A stretch of 64,000 nt of DNA from Epinephelus fuscoguttatus (taxonomy: Eukaryota; Chordata; Actinopteri; Perciformes; Serranidae). Below are positions 1 through 9,744 of this stretch, in pieces (the first letter of the stretch is position 1; each line of letters begins with the position of its first letter). The notes below the pieces were generated by a model. That model made no database searches, was not told the origin of the DNA, and worked only from the letters and a program-made list of their open reading frames with translations. The stretch spans positions 11,862,428-11,926,427 of the forward strand of contig NC_064759.1 in the NCBI RefSeq assembly GCF_011397635.1, read 5' to 3'. The position numbers and the translations under genes are program-made.

Positions 1-460
1 GTAGCTCAAACAATTAAATTGTTTACATATTTTCCGAGTCTTTATAGCTTTGGAGTTTGTGGAGTGCTGAAGCGGTTTCTAAGTATTGCTGCATTTCATT
101 CATAAAAATTGCGTACAAGTTTTTTCTGTTACAAAATTTTCTCTTATGAGTATGGAATTTCACTAAGATAATAAATAGATTAATGATATGGAATTGTGTT
201 TGTTTTGAAATGCTGACATCATAAAATCCAAACGGCACATCTTTGTACAGTAGTGAAAATAGAACATACATGTTGCAACGAATATACTAGGCGCAGCTCC
301 AAAACAAATGTACAGTTACCAAACAATCTTCGACAATGCCGTCTGCAGCTGTGCTGATTTCATATTGAAACAGAATGCTTGATCACTAGGGGAACAGTTG
401 CCATTGTGACTGAGAATTATGTTATGAATATGAACAGTTCACAAGTTACAAATTACTCAC

Positions 461-1239
461 TCCCATAGGTTTTTTTGGAGCCTGCTTGCTTTTTGTAAAC
501 TTGTCTTCATTGGTGGCCCTGAAATGAATGAGGGCTTGTGTTTTGTCTTGTGGCCCTGAAATGGAACAGAGATAACAGCATTACTTTCTTTTCTTTTATA
601 TTTTTTTTTTGGGCTACCTGTCAGGTATTCGTTAAGTTATTAGTTTAGTTTCCTGCAGTATTGCAAGTATTATCACAATGAATGGTTAACATCCAGCAGA
701 ACTGGTGAGGCTGTTTACACAGTCACACAAGTGTTATATGGTGAATTTCATCCACGTTAACATTTCACTCTTTGGGTTTTAAGTTGATATTTAACCAAAT
801 AAGCTGTACCACAACAACCGACGTAACTTATTCAGCGGAAAGTCACCAGATAATACGTTGACTAACGTTAACCTGCAGCTGTAACGTTACCAGCTGCAGA
901 CTCTACGGCTACAGGAGATGACACCGTCCTGTCATCTTACAAAAATGTCGATGCAAACATTTCACGTATATTAAAACAACTTAACAACTACATTATCACT
1001 GAGAAAAATGACTTTCGTAACTGAATGACAGTATACTCGGTTATCAGAGAACCGGGGCAGGCAAGCCATCACCCGCGAGCAAAAATATGTGTGATACGCT
1101 ACAAAGAGGTCTATAGACCATAAAATGACATTAAACTAAGATAATACAATGGTTATCATAATTTTAAAACAACTATTAACAAGGAAAATACTCACATTAA
1201 TAACTCTGCTTCCTTACGCTTGTCACCACCATCTTGCAT
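461..1239 (-). CDS. putative 5' part of an unrecognised gene (two exons)
   Basis: Seen: on the minus strand an ATG at 1239 opens 14 codons (M-Q-D-G-G-D-K-R-K-E-A-E-L-L) and reaches a strong donor (gtgagt) at 1195. A second exon, 518-461, follows a TTTCAG acceptor, joins in the required phase and reads ATNEDKFTKSK then QAPKKPMG before a second gtgagt donor. Exon 1 ends in phase 2 and exon 2 completes the codon. A duplicated acceptor-like block (TGGCCCTGAAATG) lies about 38 bp upstream and would add a few residues. The short peptide vaguely recalls Myb/SANT-like or MADF-type proteins of fish, but this is not firm. Later exons would lie left of 461; nothing convincing was found to the window edge. 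It is divergent from the plus-strand gene that starts before 1646. It could also be a relic or a chance pairing. Confidence 0.33.
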
Positions 1240-1645
1240 TGACTGAATCGTCTGTACTCGGCCGGGTTTGGCTGGGCTCAGTGGATGATACGCAAAGGAT
1301 TCTGGGATAGATCTCACCAGCAAGGGTGGTCCTGGAAAATCTTAAAAGTGAGGGCCATACAGCCCTTATTCTTGACCCTCAATTCAACACTCTGAGAATT
1401 GGGACAGCACTAGCACTTCACGGAGCACGGATTTTTGAGACTGTGGGTTAAGATTGAGGGTTAAGATAGGAATTGGGATTGGGCCTTTGTGTTGTAAACA
1501 CCAGATAGAAAGGGTCATTGAATGGTCTGGGCCCTAAATATATTTCAGAAATGCTCAATGTTTATGACTGTTTTGGAACCAGCTCACTATGGATCAAATC
1601 ATGTGGTCAAAAGATATGTCTGTACTAACATCAGCTGTCTTACAG

Positions 1646-1771
1646 ATGGAGCTCTGCCACATCCGTCCCCCACAAGTTCTCGTCCCCCACAAGTTCTTTT
1701 GCACCGAAAGAAAGCACAAAGACATGATGACGATGGGAGTGATGGTGATGATGAGAGTGATGGTGATGAGG
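1646..1771 (+). CDS. uncharacterised gene, acidic exon copy 1
   Basis: 126 nt, phase 1/1, flanked by CTTACAG and GTAAGT. It encodes Pro/Ser-rich sequence, a basic patch (HRKKAQRH) and an acidic tail (DDDGSDGDDESDGDE). A 17-bp block is doubled inside this copy, making it longer than copy 2. Confidence 0.5.
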
Positions 1772-4700
1772 GTAAGTCCTGGTGTTGTGAACATTAGATA
1801 GAAAAGAGGACATTACATCAGTTGTCAGGTCTTGATGTTGGCATCCAGTCAGATGCACAATTAAATTTAAAGTTTGACTTATTGTCTACAGGTCACTGAA
1901 TGGTCTGGGCCCTAAATATTTTTCAGAAATGCTCAATGTTTATGACTGTTTTGGAACCAGCTCACTATGGATCAAATCATGTGGTCAAAAGATTTCTCTA
2001 TACTAACATCAGCTGTCTTACAGATGGAGCTCTGCCACATCCGTCCCCCACAAGTTCTCATGTTCAGCGCCGAAAGCAAGCACAAAGACATCATGATGAT
2101 GATGGGAGTGATGGTGATGATGAGAGTGATGGTGATGAGGGTAAGTCCTGGTGTTGTGAACATTAGATAGAAAAGAGGACATTACATCAGTTGTCAGGTT
2201 TTGATGCTGACATCCAGTCAGATATACAATTAAATTTAAAGTTTTACTTATTGTCTACAGGTCACTGAATGGTCTGGGCCCAAACATATTTCAGAAATGA
2301 TCTATATTTATGATACTTTTGGAACCAGCTCACTATGGATCAAATCATGTGGTCAAAAGATATCTCTATACTAACATCCACTGTCTTACAGATGGAGCTC
2401 TGCCACATCCATCCCCCACAAGTTCTCGTGTTCATCGCCAAAGCAAGCACAGAGACATGATGATGAGGGTAAGTTCTGGTGTTGCAAAGTCCAACACAAC
2501 CTCAAAATCTGAGATGCAAAACAAGATTTAAGCTTAAAGAAAACATGATTATATGTGTAGCATCTGAGACCTGACAACAGTTTAACTGTTTTGATGTGTC
2601 CTTTGTCAGATGGAAACAAGCAACCCACAAACACCACAAGACAGAAGAGTGTAAAGAAAACTGCAGCTAAACGAAAGTACCATGTTGATGCTGCTGCTGC
2701 TGCTGATGATGGTGAGTCCAGGCAATATACACCTGTGCTCTGAAATTGAATCTTTAACTCTTTCACTGAGCTAATATATATTTCTCAGATGAGAGAGGCA
2801 AAACGTCTCATCCAGAAGACCAACTGTTAAGAGACTTAAGAAGACTGCAAATAAAACACAACACAATGATGACGGTAAGATGAATTTCTATAAGATAGGT
2901 ACATTCTCAGATGAAATTTCAAGTCACTGGGATCAGGTTTTGATCGACTAGGATATTAATCATGTCATTAAATACAAAGATTAAAAGTCACAATTATGAC
3001 ATGAAAATTATACATTTCAGGTAAAAATGCAAAATTTGATAAAATTATGAATTTATGAGGAGATGAGACTTTTATAATTCATGATTAAAAGGTTTAATTA
3101 CATGATTATATTTTGCTGTTTGTCTAGCCATGTACCTACTCTGGTTTGAAAACAAAGCTTCTAACAAGCAGAGAAGAGATTCCCACTCACATAATAACTT
3201 ATCCCTGTATGGATCTGCCATGAGCTTTGTTGAAATCTCAGCTGAGATTCTGTAGCTCTTTGATTTTGATTTAGGCAACACAACTGCAGACTTCAATGAC
3301 ATAGCCACAACAATACTCAATCTCATATTTAAATGATATTGATATTATTCAGCCCTGAACTTAAACTTAAAATGTTTCATGAGGGCATCAGCGCTTACCT
3401 GAGAGTCTACAGCTCAACAGCTGTCGGTGTTGCTAAGGCTGTAGCTGGGAGGATTTTCAAAATAAAACAAAGCCTGGCATTAAACAAAACAGTTGACATG
3501 CTGTGGCCTATTAAACTTTTAAATAACGCATATGTCTCAATAACCCATATGCAGTAACAACTCTGCTCTTGATCCACTCCCCACAGAGGAGGAATAATGA
3601 ATATTATTATTAATATTAATATTATTATCTTATTTCAAAGAGGATCGATTTTGGATTGATTACAGAACCTTATTATCTTAGCTCAGCTATTAGGTTTAAT
3701 TTTTTTTTCTTTAATAGGAGCCTGCTGTCTTTATCTGCTGTTTGCTCAGCAAATAAGCACTTAAACAGTATAATTTTAATGTAATTACTGATATTAATTT
3801 AAAGCATAGATACTTATCATTACTGATTCACCATCAAACTTAACAACCTCCACTGCTGCTACTTCAGGGCTGCAGTTCGTCAACAGGGCTTAATGCAGTT
3901 GGAGGTTATGAGTTGCCAAATCATGGTCAAGAATCCCTTCATCCAAGATGATAACTCTTCATCATCAGAATCAACATTTGGCAGAAAACACTGAATTCAC
4001 TTCAAATGGCTTTATATCCATGTTGTAAACACCGTTTTAAGAAAGACTGAGTTTAACCTCTCTAACTCCGTTCAGACACCGGCGTTCGCCCTCCCGCTCT
4101 CCGCGGTTACATGGTATCTCCTAGGCGCACTATGTCATCACACCCTGTCATGTGTGGTGTAACCGGAAACAGGACGCTCTCTGCTTTCTTAATCCGGCAT
4201 CATTTTTCTATTATTCATTATGGTTTTTGCATCAGAGAAGCCTAAATAAAAGAATTCCAAAAATCGCAGTGAGTGTTGAAAAGTCAAGTAATGACGTTTT
4301 CGAGAGAAAATGTTAAAGGATTACTCGCGATCTCATGTGGGCGGCAAGTGGAGACTTAGATCTTTTATAAAAGGTAAGAGTCTCACTCCTAACCCTATTT
4401 TTGGCTGAGATACACCGTCTAGAAAGTGGGATCATAACTTTCACGTTTCATATGGCTTTATTTGGCGATATTTTATGGTGTTTCTGTCATAAACAACATC
4501 AGCTATCATAATCACACCTGATTTCAATAAGGTACAATGTTTGAAGCTGGCTGAGTGTTGTTTGATCACTGACAGTACTGTTTTGAAGCAGAATGACCAA
4601 CTTGTCATTTGGGGCTCTGCCTGGATCTTTTCATGGAAAAACACTGTAGAATGGTCATACTTTGAGCAATTTTCTTCAAACTTGAAACAAATGTTCACTG

Positions 4701-5278
4701 ATGAATGTTCACTCAGATGAAGCCACAGACAGTTATTCATCCTGAAAATGATTTTTTATTTTATTTTAGGCAAAATCTTCAACTTTTTACTGACTTCAGA
4801 GGCCCATTACTCTGTCTTTGTATCACCTAGAGTGTTTCTGACACTTTCACAAGAAACTTCAGGGAGTTTTCTTTCTGGCAAGACCTCATGCATGCATGTA
4901 GTCAGAGCGGTTCAGAAGCTACACAGTCATTTTAATTTGGGTATGTCATTTTAGGTGTTTTCGCTACAAAATGGGGGTGGAGTCAAGAGGTTAAAATAGT
5001 GAACCTACCCAACAGTTAACCCTGTTTTCTTATTTTTAGGTGTTCCAAAAGTGCGAACAAGCGGCTGGTCTTTTGAGGAGAGGACTGCAGTCCAGCGAAG
5101 GATGGCACGGTTTGTTGCTCTCAGGAAAGTACCAGCAAAGAATGACTGCCTGCTCTGCATCGAGAAAGAGTCTCAGTGCTTAGGAACATGGAAGGATGTT
5201 AAATACTGTGTCTATAATGAAATTCTTAAAGTGGAGAAAATGCTGGGGGTCTATGACTCATGTTTCTCTAGTGTTTAG
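1646..5278 (+). CDS. uncharacterised fish gene with phase-1 exons and a W/C-containing C-terminal domain
   Basis: I do not recognise the product. Seen: exons at 1646-1771, 2024-2140, 2392-2468 (damaged copy), 2610-2711, 2794-2874, possibly 4770-4940, and 5040-5278. Apart from the damaged copy all are phase 1 at both ends and join in frame. The N-terminal part read here is low complexity: Pro/Ser, basic residues, then acidic strings rich in D-G-S-E, suggesting a nuclear protein. The last exon has a compact domain of about 75 residues with conserved-looking W, E-E, K-V-P-x-K-N-D-C-x-x-C-I-E and T-W-K-D-V-K positions. From memory, similar C-terminal segments end many uncharacterised fish proteins. 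No start exon was found. The gene lies on the STX17 strand and seems nested in its last intron. A poly(A) signal at 5429 fits the 3' end. Transcription is untested. Confidence 0.5.
2024..2140 (+). CDS. uncharacterised gene, acidic exon copy 2
   Basis: 117 nt, phase 1/1, with the same acceptor and donor as copy 1. The basic patch reads VQRRKQAQRHH and the acidic tail is the same. Splicing copy 2 directly to the exon at 2610 keeps the frame. Confidence 0.5.
2392..2468 (+). pseudogene. third, frameshifted copy of the acidic exon
   Basis: 77 nt between intact splice sites. Relative to copy 2 one base is missing in the basic patch (CGCCGAAAG has become CGCCAAAG) and most of the acidic GAT/GAG repeat is gone. 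The length is not a multiple of three, so including it would break the phase-1 chain. It is probably skipped or non-functional. Confidence 0.6.
2610..2711 (+). CDS. uncharacterised gene, Lys-rich exon
   Basis: 102 nt, phase 1/1, CTTTGTCAG acceptor and GTGAGT donor. It encodes a basic stretch (QKSVKKTAAKRKYHVD) followed by five Ala and Asp-Asp. Confidence 0.5.
2794..2874 (+). CDS. uncharacterised gene, basic exon with a downstream acceptor
   Basis: 81 nt if the second AG (TCAGATGAG, exon from 2794) is used. This gives phase 1/1 and a basic peptide containing RRPTVKRLKKTANKTQHNDD. Using the first AG (exon from 2789) gives 86 nt and loses the frame. Donor GTAAGA. Confidence 0.4.
4770..4940 (+). 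CDS. uncharacterised gene, doubtful hydrophobic exon
   Basis: 171 nt, open, phase 1/1, between a TTATTTTAG acceptor and a GTATGT donor. The peptide is Phe/Ser/Leu-rich and does not resemble its neighbours. Phase and splice sites fit, but composition makes it less secure than the other exons; the flanking exons also join in frame without it. Confidence 0.3.
5040..5278 (+). CDS. uncharacterised gene, terminal exon with conserved-looking domain
   Basis: The acceptor TTATTTTTAG precedes a phase-1 exon ending in TAG at 5276. It encodes about 79 residues: GWSFEERTAVQRRM, a helix-like stretch, KVPAKNDCLLCIEKE with two Cys three apart, and TWKDVKYCVYNEI. This is the best-supported part of the gene. 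The pattern matches, from memory, a C-terminal module found in many unnamed fish proteins. Confidence 0.6.
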
Positions 5279-5428
5279 AGATTTGATGCAGATATGTTCT
5301 TTAAGATCCAGTCTGCTGGCTACAAGCTGCCAGTGTTCAAATTTTGTATTGAGTTGGCAGTAATAAGTACCATGTTTCTATTGATCAATTTACCAACAGT
5401 TTGTTGAGTTTTTCATTGCAATTTTTGC

Positions 5429-5434
5429 AATAAA
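5429..5434 (+). promoter_or_regulatory. poly(A) signal of the uncharacterised gene
   Basis: AATAAA lies 150 bp after the TAG stop at 5276, a normal distance for a short 3' UTR. Confidence 0.5.
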
Positions 5435-5969
5435 ATTAACAGTTATGTGCTGACACTAGCTGTGTTTCTGTCTTTGACAAATAATCTTCAGTTTTCCTTT
5501 TCATAAATATTCAGCAGTCAAATATCAAAAAGACCCTCTGTTGTATTTGCCTCCTTACATAATAAATTTATGAATAATAAAAATGGCTATTCAGAATTGC
5601 AGAGTCTAAAATTAAACATTTCATTATTGCATATTCAGTATGCAACTTTACTATCACTAAATGAAGTTAAAATGTGTAAAAGAGAGTATCATAGTATGCA
5701 ATTATGCTAAACTTGGCCTCAATAAACCTGTAGTAAGCATATCTCAGTTAATATTCCCAGTGAAATACTTTAAGTTTCCAGTCCTCACTTTGTTGGTTAA
5801 AAACTTTTTCTGAAAACTTTGTGTTTCTCAAAACCTGAAGGGGTGTATAGGGTAAGGGTGCCACCTACTGTCCAGAAATGCTATTTTCATGTTGATAGGT
5901 AAAGCAGAAAGGCCGGTCCTCACTTTGTCAGTCGATTTACTCGGTCCTCACTAAGCAGCAAGTACAAGA

Positions 5970-5970
<1 letters not shown>

Positions 5971-6017
<47 letters not shown>
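5971..6017. repeat. (TG)n microsatellite
   Basis: Uninterrupted TG dinucleotides over 47 bp. Confidence 0.95.
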
Positions 6018-6018
<1 letters not shown>

Positions 6019-6292
6019 ATTAATTGTCATCAGCAAAGAGCACCTTCCACTCTGATGATAACAGCCGTAATAACACACAGGCCGCATCTCTCTGATTTCT
6101 CCTAAATGGAGATAATGAAAACTCTTTGATGCAGCTATGGAAGCGTTGATTTACATTTACACATGCAGGCTTGTTTGTGTCTTTTTCTTCTTCTTCCTCC
6201 TTCCGCGGGTCGATGTGTGATCATGAAAGGATAGACACGTCCAACTCTATCGCAGACTGTCTTGAAGCCACAAAGTAATAATGCCTCCAAAG

Positions 6293-6293
<1 letters not shown>

Positions 6294-6341
<48 letters not shown>
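6294..6341. repeat. (GT)n microsatellite upstream of the STX17 exon
   Basis: Perfect GT repeat of about 48 bp, ending about 48 bp before the STX17 terminal acceptor. Confidence 0.95.
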
Positions 6342-6344
<3 letters not shown>

Positions 6345-6389
6345 ATGTTAAATTAAACTAGAACGTGTCTCTTCGTCCTGTCTCTCTAG

Positions 6390-6644
6390 GCGGTGGGCTA
6401 CAAGTTGGCGGTGTTGCCGGTTGCCGGGGCGCTGCTTGGCGGTGTAATAGCAGGTCCACTGGGCTTGCTGGCTGGCTTCAAAGCGGCAGGGGTGGCTGCT
6501 GCTCTGGGAGGGGGCGCTTTGGGGTTTGCGGGCGGCAACCTGGTCCAGAAACACCGCAAAGCCCGAGTGGATATCCAGATGAAACAACTGACAGCACCGC
6601 CTCCAGAAGCACCACCCGAGCCCGAGTCGAACAAGGACAAATGA
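6390..6644 (+). CDS. stx17: syntaxin-17, terminal coding exon
   Basis: Syntaxin-17 is the Qa-SNARE that moves to closed autophagosomes and, with SNAP29 and VAMP8, drives fusion with lysosomes. Seen: CTCTCTAG acceptor at 6388-6389, then 84 codons and TGA. The exon opens with A-V-G-Y-K-L and encodes two Gly/Ala-rich hydrophobic segments (residues about 5-30 and 33-52 of the exon) joined by GFK, then a basic LVQKHRK stretch and a Pro/Glu-rich tail ending NKDK. The tandem glycine-zipper hairpin is the autophagosome-targeting anchor known for this family and is diagnostic. The SNARE helix and N-terminal exons are not visible upstream and must lie left of the window. Next to ERP44 it matches the vertebrate STX17-ERP44-INVS order. 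Confidence 0.93.
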   Translation, partial: AVGYKLAVLPVAGALLGGVIAGPLGLLAGFKAAGVAAALGGGALGFAGGNLVQKHRKARVDIQMKQLTAPPPEAPPEPESNKDK

Positions 6645-7045
6645 CCCAGCAGTTCTGGTTATTCCTCCGACCTCAGATGCTGACTAATCACCGAGGCTTC
6701 ACGGTTGACTGACCAGTCAGAAGCACAAACCAGGCCTGCAGGCGGTGTCATGTTGCCTTAAAGACACTCGAGACTTCACTGAGCTTTGCTGTTACTGAGC
6801 ACTGTCGTAAAACAATTCTGTCATAACAGCTTTATTTAAGAGTCAGATACTTTGATGTTGGCGTGTGAATGGATTGTCTGTGAGGATACTAATCTCATTT
6901 ATACACACGACTACTGACATTTTATTCTGAACACAACCAAGTAGTTATATACACTACATCTTTACGTGTCCAGTTGGCTCAGTGTGTCTGCTTTGGCACC
7001 AAATAAATCAAGTCGTACACAACCGTTCTGTCAAATACTATCACG
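6645..7045 (+). other. stx17: STX17 3' UTR, approximate
   Basis: Sequence after the STX17 stop shows no other gene. An AATAAA at 7002-7007 is a possible poly(A) signal. The true end is uncertain because repeats begin near 7050. Confidence 0.4.
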
Positions 7046-7049
7046 AATA

Positions 7050-8706
7050 AGAACACTGGGCCTCATTCACAAACAATATGTGCTTAAACCGTGCGTACAA
7101 ATATTTTATGCACAAAGCTGGAATTCATTCAAAATTTCTTACCTGAATTTGCTGGTATTCCGCGAACAAATTTAGAGCTGCTTCAGACCATGCGTACGCT
7201 CAACTGATTAAGGCCCGAGTGTCGTAGAAAACGTAGAATTCAAAGAAATGTTAGTGTCAGTGTTTTGTTGATGTAAATATGCTGCTTTTTATTTTATCTT
7301 CCATAGGCTTTGGTGGCAGACAGGAAGCTAGCTGCGCTAACATGCCCACTGCCCACTCTCCAGGCTCCACTGATCGCTAATGTTAGCCTGGTGCTAACAT
7401 AGTTGACAGTGGTAAGGGGGGTTTGTGACTCTTCCCCCCAGGTAGCCTTGGTGATCAGGTGGCTTCATTTTGAGCTGCCAAACCCCTTTAGCACTGTCAA
7501 CTAAGTTAGCATCGTTAGCTGTACAGCCACTGCTAACGGTGCTAACAGTAGGTAACAAAGCTAAAGGCAGGGTTCCCACATATTTTTGTGGATGAAATTT
7601 CAAAACTTCTCCATGACTTTTAAAGGACATATCAGAGTCAAACATAATTCCTTCTAGCTGGACAGAAAATGGAGAAACGTGCGTGATGGTGAACAAAATG
7701 CTGTCACACATCAGGGGTCATTAGAGCTATGTTAAATTGACGGCTACAGATGATAAATTTGCAGTTGTGTAGCACTATGTGATGGTTATCTAAGCAACAC
7801 AGTTTTATTACTTAACCAAAATTTTCAATGATACTCACTTTTCCAGGCCTGGAAAATGTGATGGTGAAATTCTGTGACTTTTCTAGGTTTTCAGTGACCC
7901 CGGGAATACCATTAAGGGGTTTGTGGCTTAAAATTGAGCCGCTTACTCACCAGGGAGACTTGGGGGACGGCAGACGGTGGGCACCATGTTTCCACAGCAA
8001 CGCTGTTGGGTTGGGACGGCGTTAACAAGGGTAATTGCCAAATAAGCCACCAGACCTGGATGTTGTGCAGCAAACTGATTGAAGAGTAGCAAAATTAACC
8101 TATATATAACATGCATAACGGGTCACGTAGCCCAGTGGTTCCCAACTGGTAGGTCATGGTCCAAAAGTGGGACCACGAGTGACCCAGAGTGGACCCTGTT
8201 GTGAACCACTGGACTAGCCAGTTAGAGTCAACTGTTGTTTTCATTTTTATTGACTTGACGGCTCATTACACCAATTTCTAGTGCCATAAAATTGCACATA
8301 TGTAAAGGGTACATAAAAAAAAATCTGATTTACCTCCGAGCAGGTGTTAGGATATGCAGCCTTTTCAGATGATACTGCAGCCTGTGCCTTCAGGAGAGGG
8401 CACATCTTCAAAACCAACATAACATGTTTGAAGAGAGTGACGAATGGCTTATCAGCTGTTTCTGACTGCTAATAATCAACTTCACCGCTTTCTCTGTGAT
8501 TCACCTTGAGGCAAACAAATTTCCTATGTAAAGAAATGGGGGCGTGGCCGTATGCTGATTGCAAATAGGGCACACGCCTGTCAATTTAGAGTGATTCTGA
8601 TTCACTGACGCATGTATCATGAATCTGATTGTAATTTTGCATACACTTATTTTGTGCGCAAAGTAAGAACATTTCCATGCACATGAGTGAATGAGGCCTG
8701 TTGTTT
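7050..8706. repeat. composite terminal-inverted-repeat region
   Basis: The left end contains GGGCCTCATTCACAAAC and the right end an approximate reverse complement (GTGAATGAGGCC). Inside are further inverted arms, near 7455-7495 versus 7912-7960, and 7568-7625 versus 7840-7905. It looks like foldback/MITE elements inserted into one another. No coding sequence was recognised. Confidence 0.5.
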
Positions 8707-9744
8707 CATAAGCTAGCATCTTTTTTCAGGTTATTCTTTCTCACCAGGGTTTCTGTTTAGCAGTGATCATGCCTCAGTGTTCCTTTATACAGAAAATGTC
8801 CAAATGTGAATGGCTGCACTACTGAGACTGCAATAAGAAAGAGGATATTGAGAAAAGGTTTTTGTGCCCAGCGTCACTATGGTTTTACATTTAATGTAAA
8901 TTAAAGTGGTTCTGCTTCAGTGTCTGTACAAGTTATACTGTGTATAGGTAGAGTTGTTTCTGACAAGTGTGAGAGCAAAATTGCACATAAAGCGCCAAAG
9001 TGCCACATCACTTCAGGGACTGGAGTGGGGGAACCTGCCATGTATTGATGACACTGCTGCTGGTTTTCTGCCAAATAAAATGTTTCTTTTCAACGGTGAT
9101 GTCAGTCATTGGATAAATATCACAGTAAATGACACTGGTAGAGTTCACAGACACGGACGTACAAAGCACCAGGCAACACAACATCCTGTAAAATGGTTTT
9201 TAATTTACTTTTTCATTTTTTTAACTCTTCTTCCCCTCTGAGATGACTGGTTTAGAAATGGCATCACGCTCCCCCCCGTTGCTCTCTTGTATGTGGGCTG
9301 ATATGTCACTATGCAGGCATCTGTTGGCCTCTATGGAAGGGCAGGACACACAGTACAACCTTAGCAATGGGTCCCCGTATTCATAATCTGGATTCATTCA
9401 CACTCAGGGGATCTCAGGGATCTAGACTTGTACCAAAACCTCAAAGACATATAAAGAGACAAAACCAGTTTTAAGAGAACTTGTATAAAGTGGCAGACTG
9501 TAAATTTCCACCGTTCATCACACGGGTTTTCCCCTCTCGTCTCTCGGCTTTTTTTTAAAACACCGGGAAGGCCACCATCTTTTCTCCCCCAGCATGATGA
9601 CACATTTGACAACAGGTAACAGCAAAAACAACAGCCATTTCATAAATTCCTAATCATTTTTAAAGTACATCGTTGCAAAAACATTTTTTTTTTCTCCTCT
9701 ACTTGATCCCCGGGAACACAACTCAAGAAGTGTTATGGCAAATA

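Larger units (their letters stand above)
1489..2530 (+). repeat. tandem repeat of about 370-bp units carrying an exon
   Basis: Three head-to-tail units start at GTCA(T/C)TGAATGGTCTGGGCCC: 1514-1891 (378 bp), 1892-2260 (369 bp) and 2261 to about 2485 (truncated). A stub of the unit end (1489-1513) precedes the first. Each unit contains a 3' splice site, a short acidic exon and a gtaagt donor. The copies are almost identical, which points to recent unequal exchange or homogenisation. Confidence 0.85.

Noticed and set aside
23-271. Minus-strand ORF as the next exon of the left-edge gene
   Set aside because: AT-rich, no acceptor in the right phase and no similarity; left undecided rather than annotated.
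1522-1797. ORFs starting MVWALNIFQKC in each tandem unit
   Set aside because: The part before the acceptor is intronic; only the part after TTACAG is likely exon, and the repeated ATG has no support as a start.
4441-4740. 99-residue minus-strand ORF
   Set aside because: No recognisable domain, no supportive splice signals, AT-rich; probably a chance frame.
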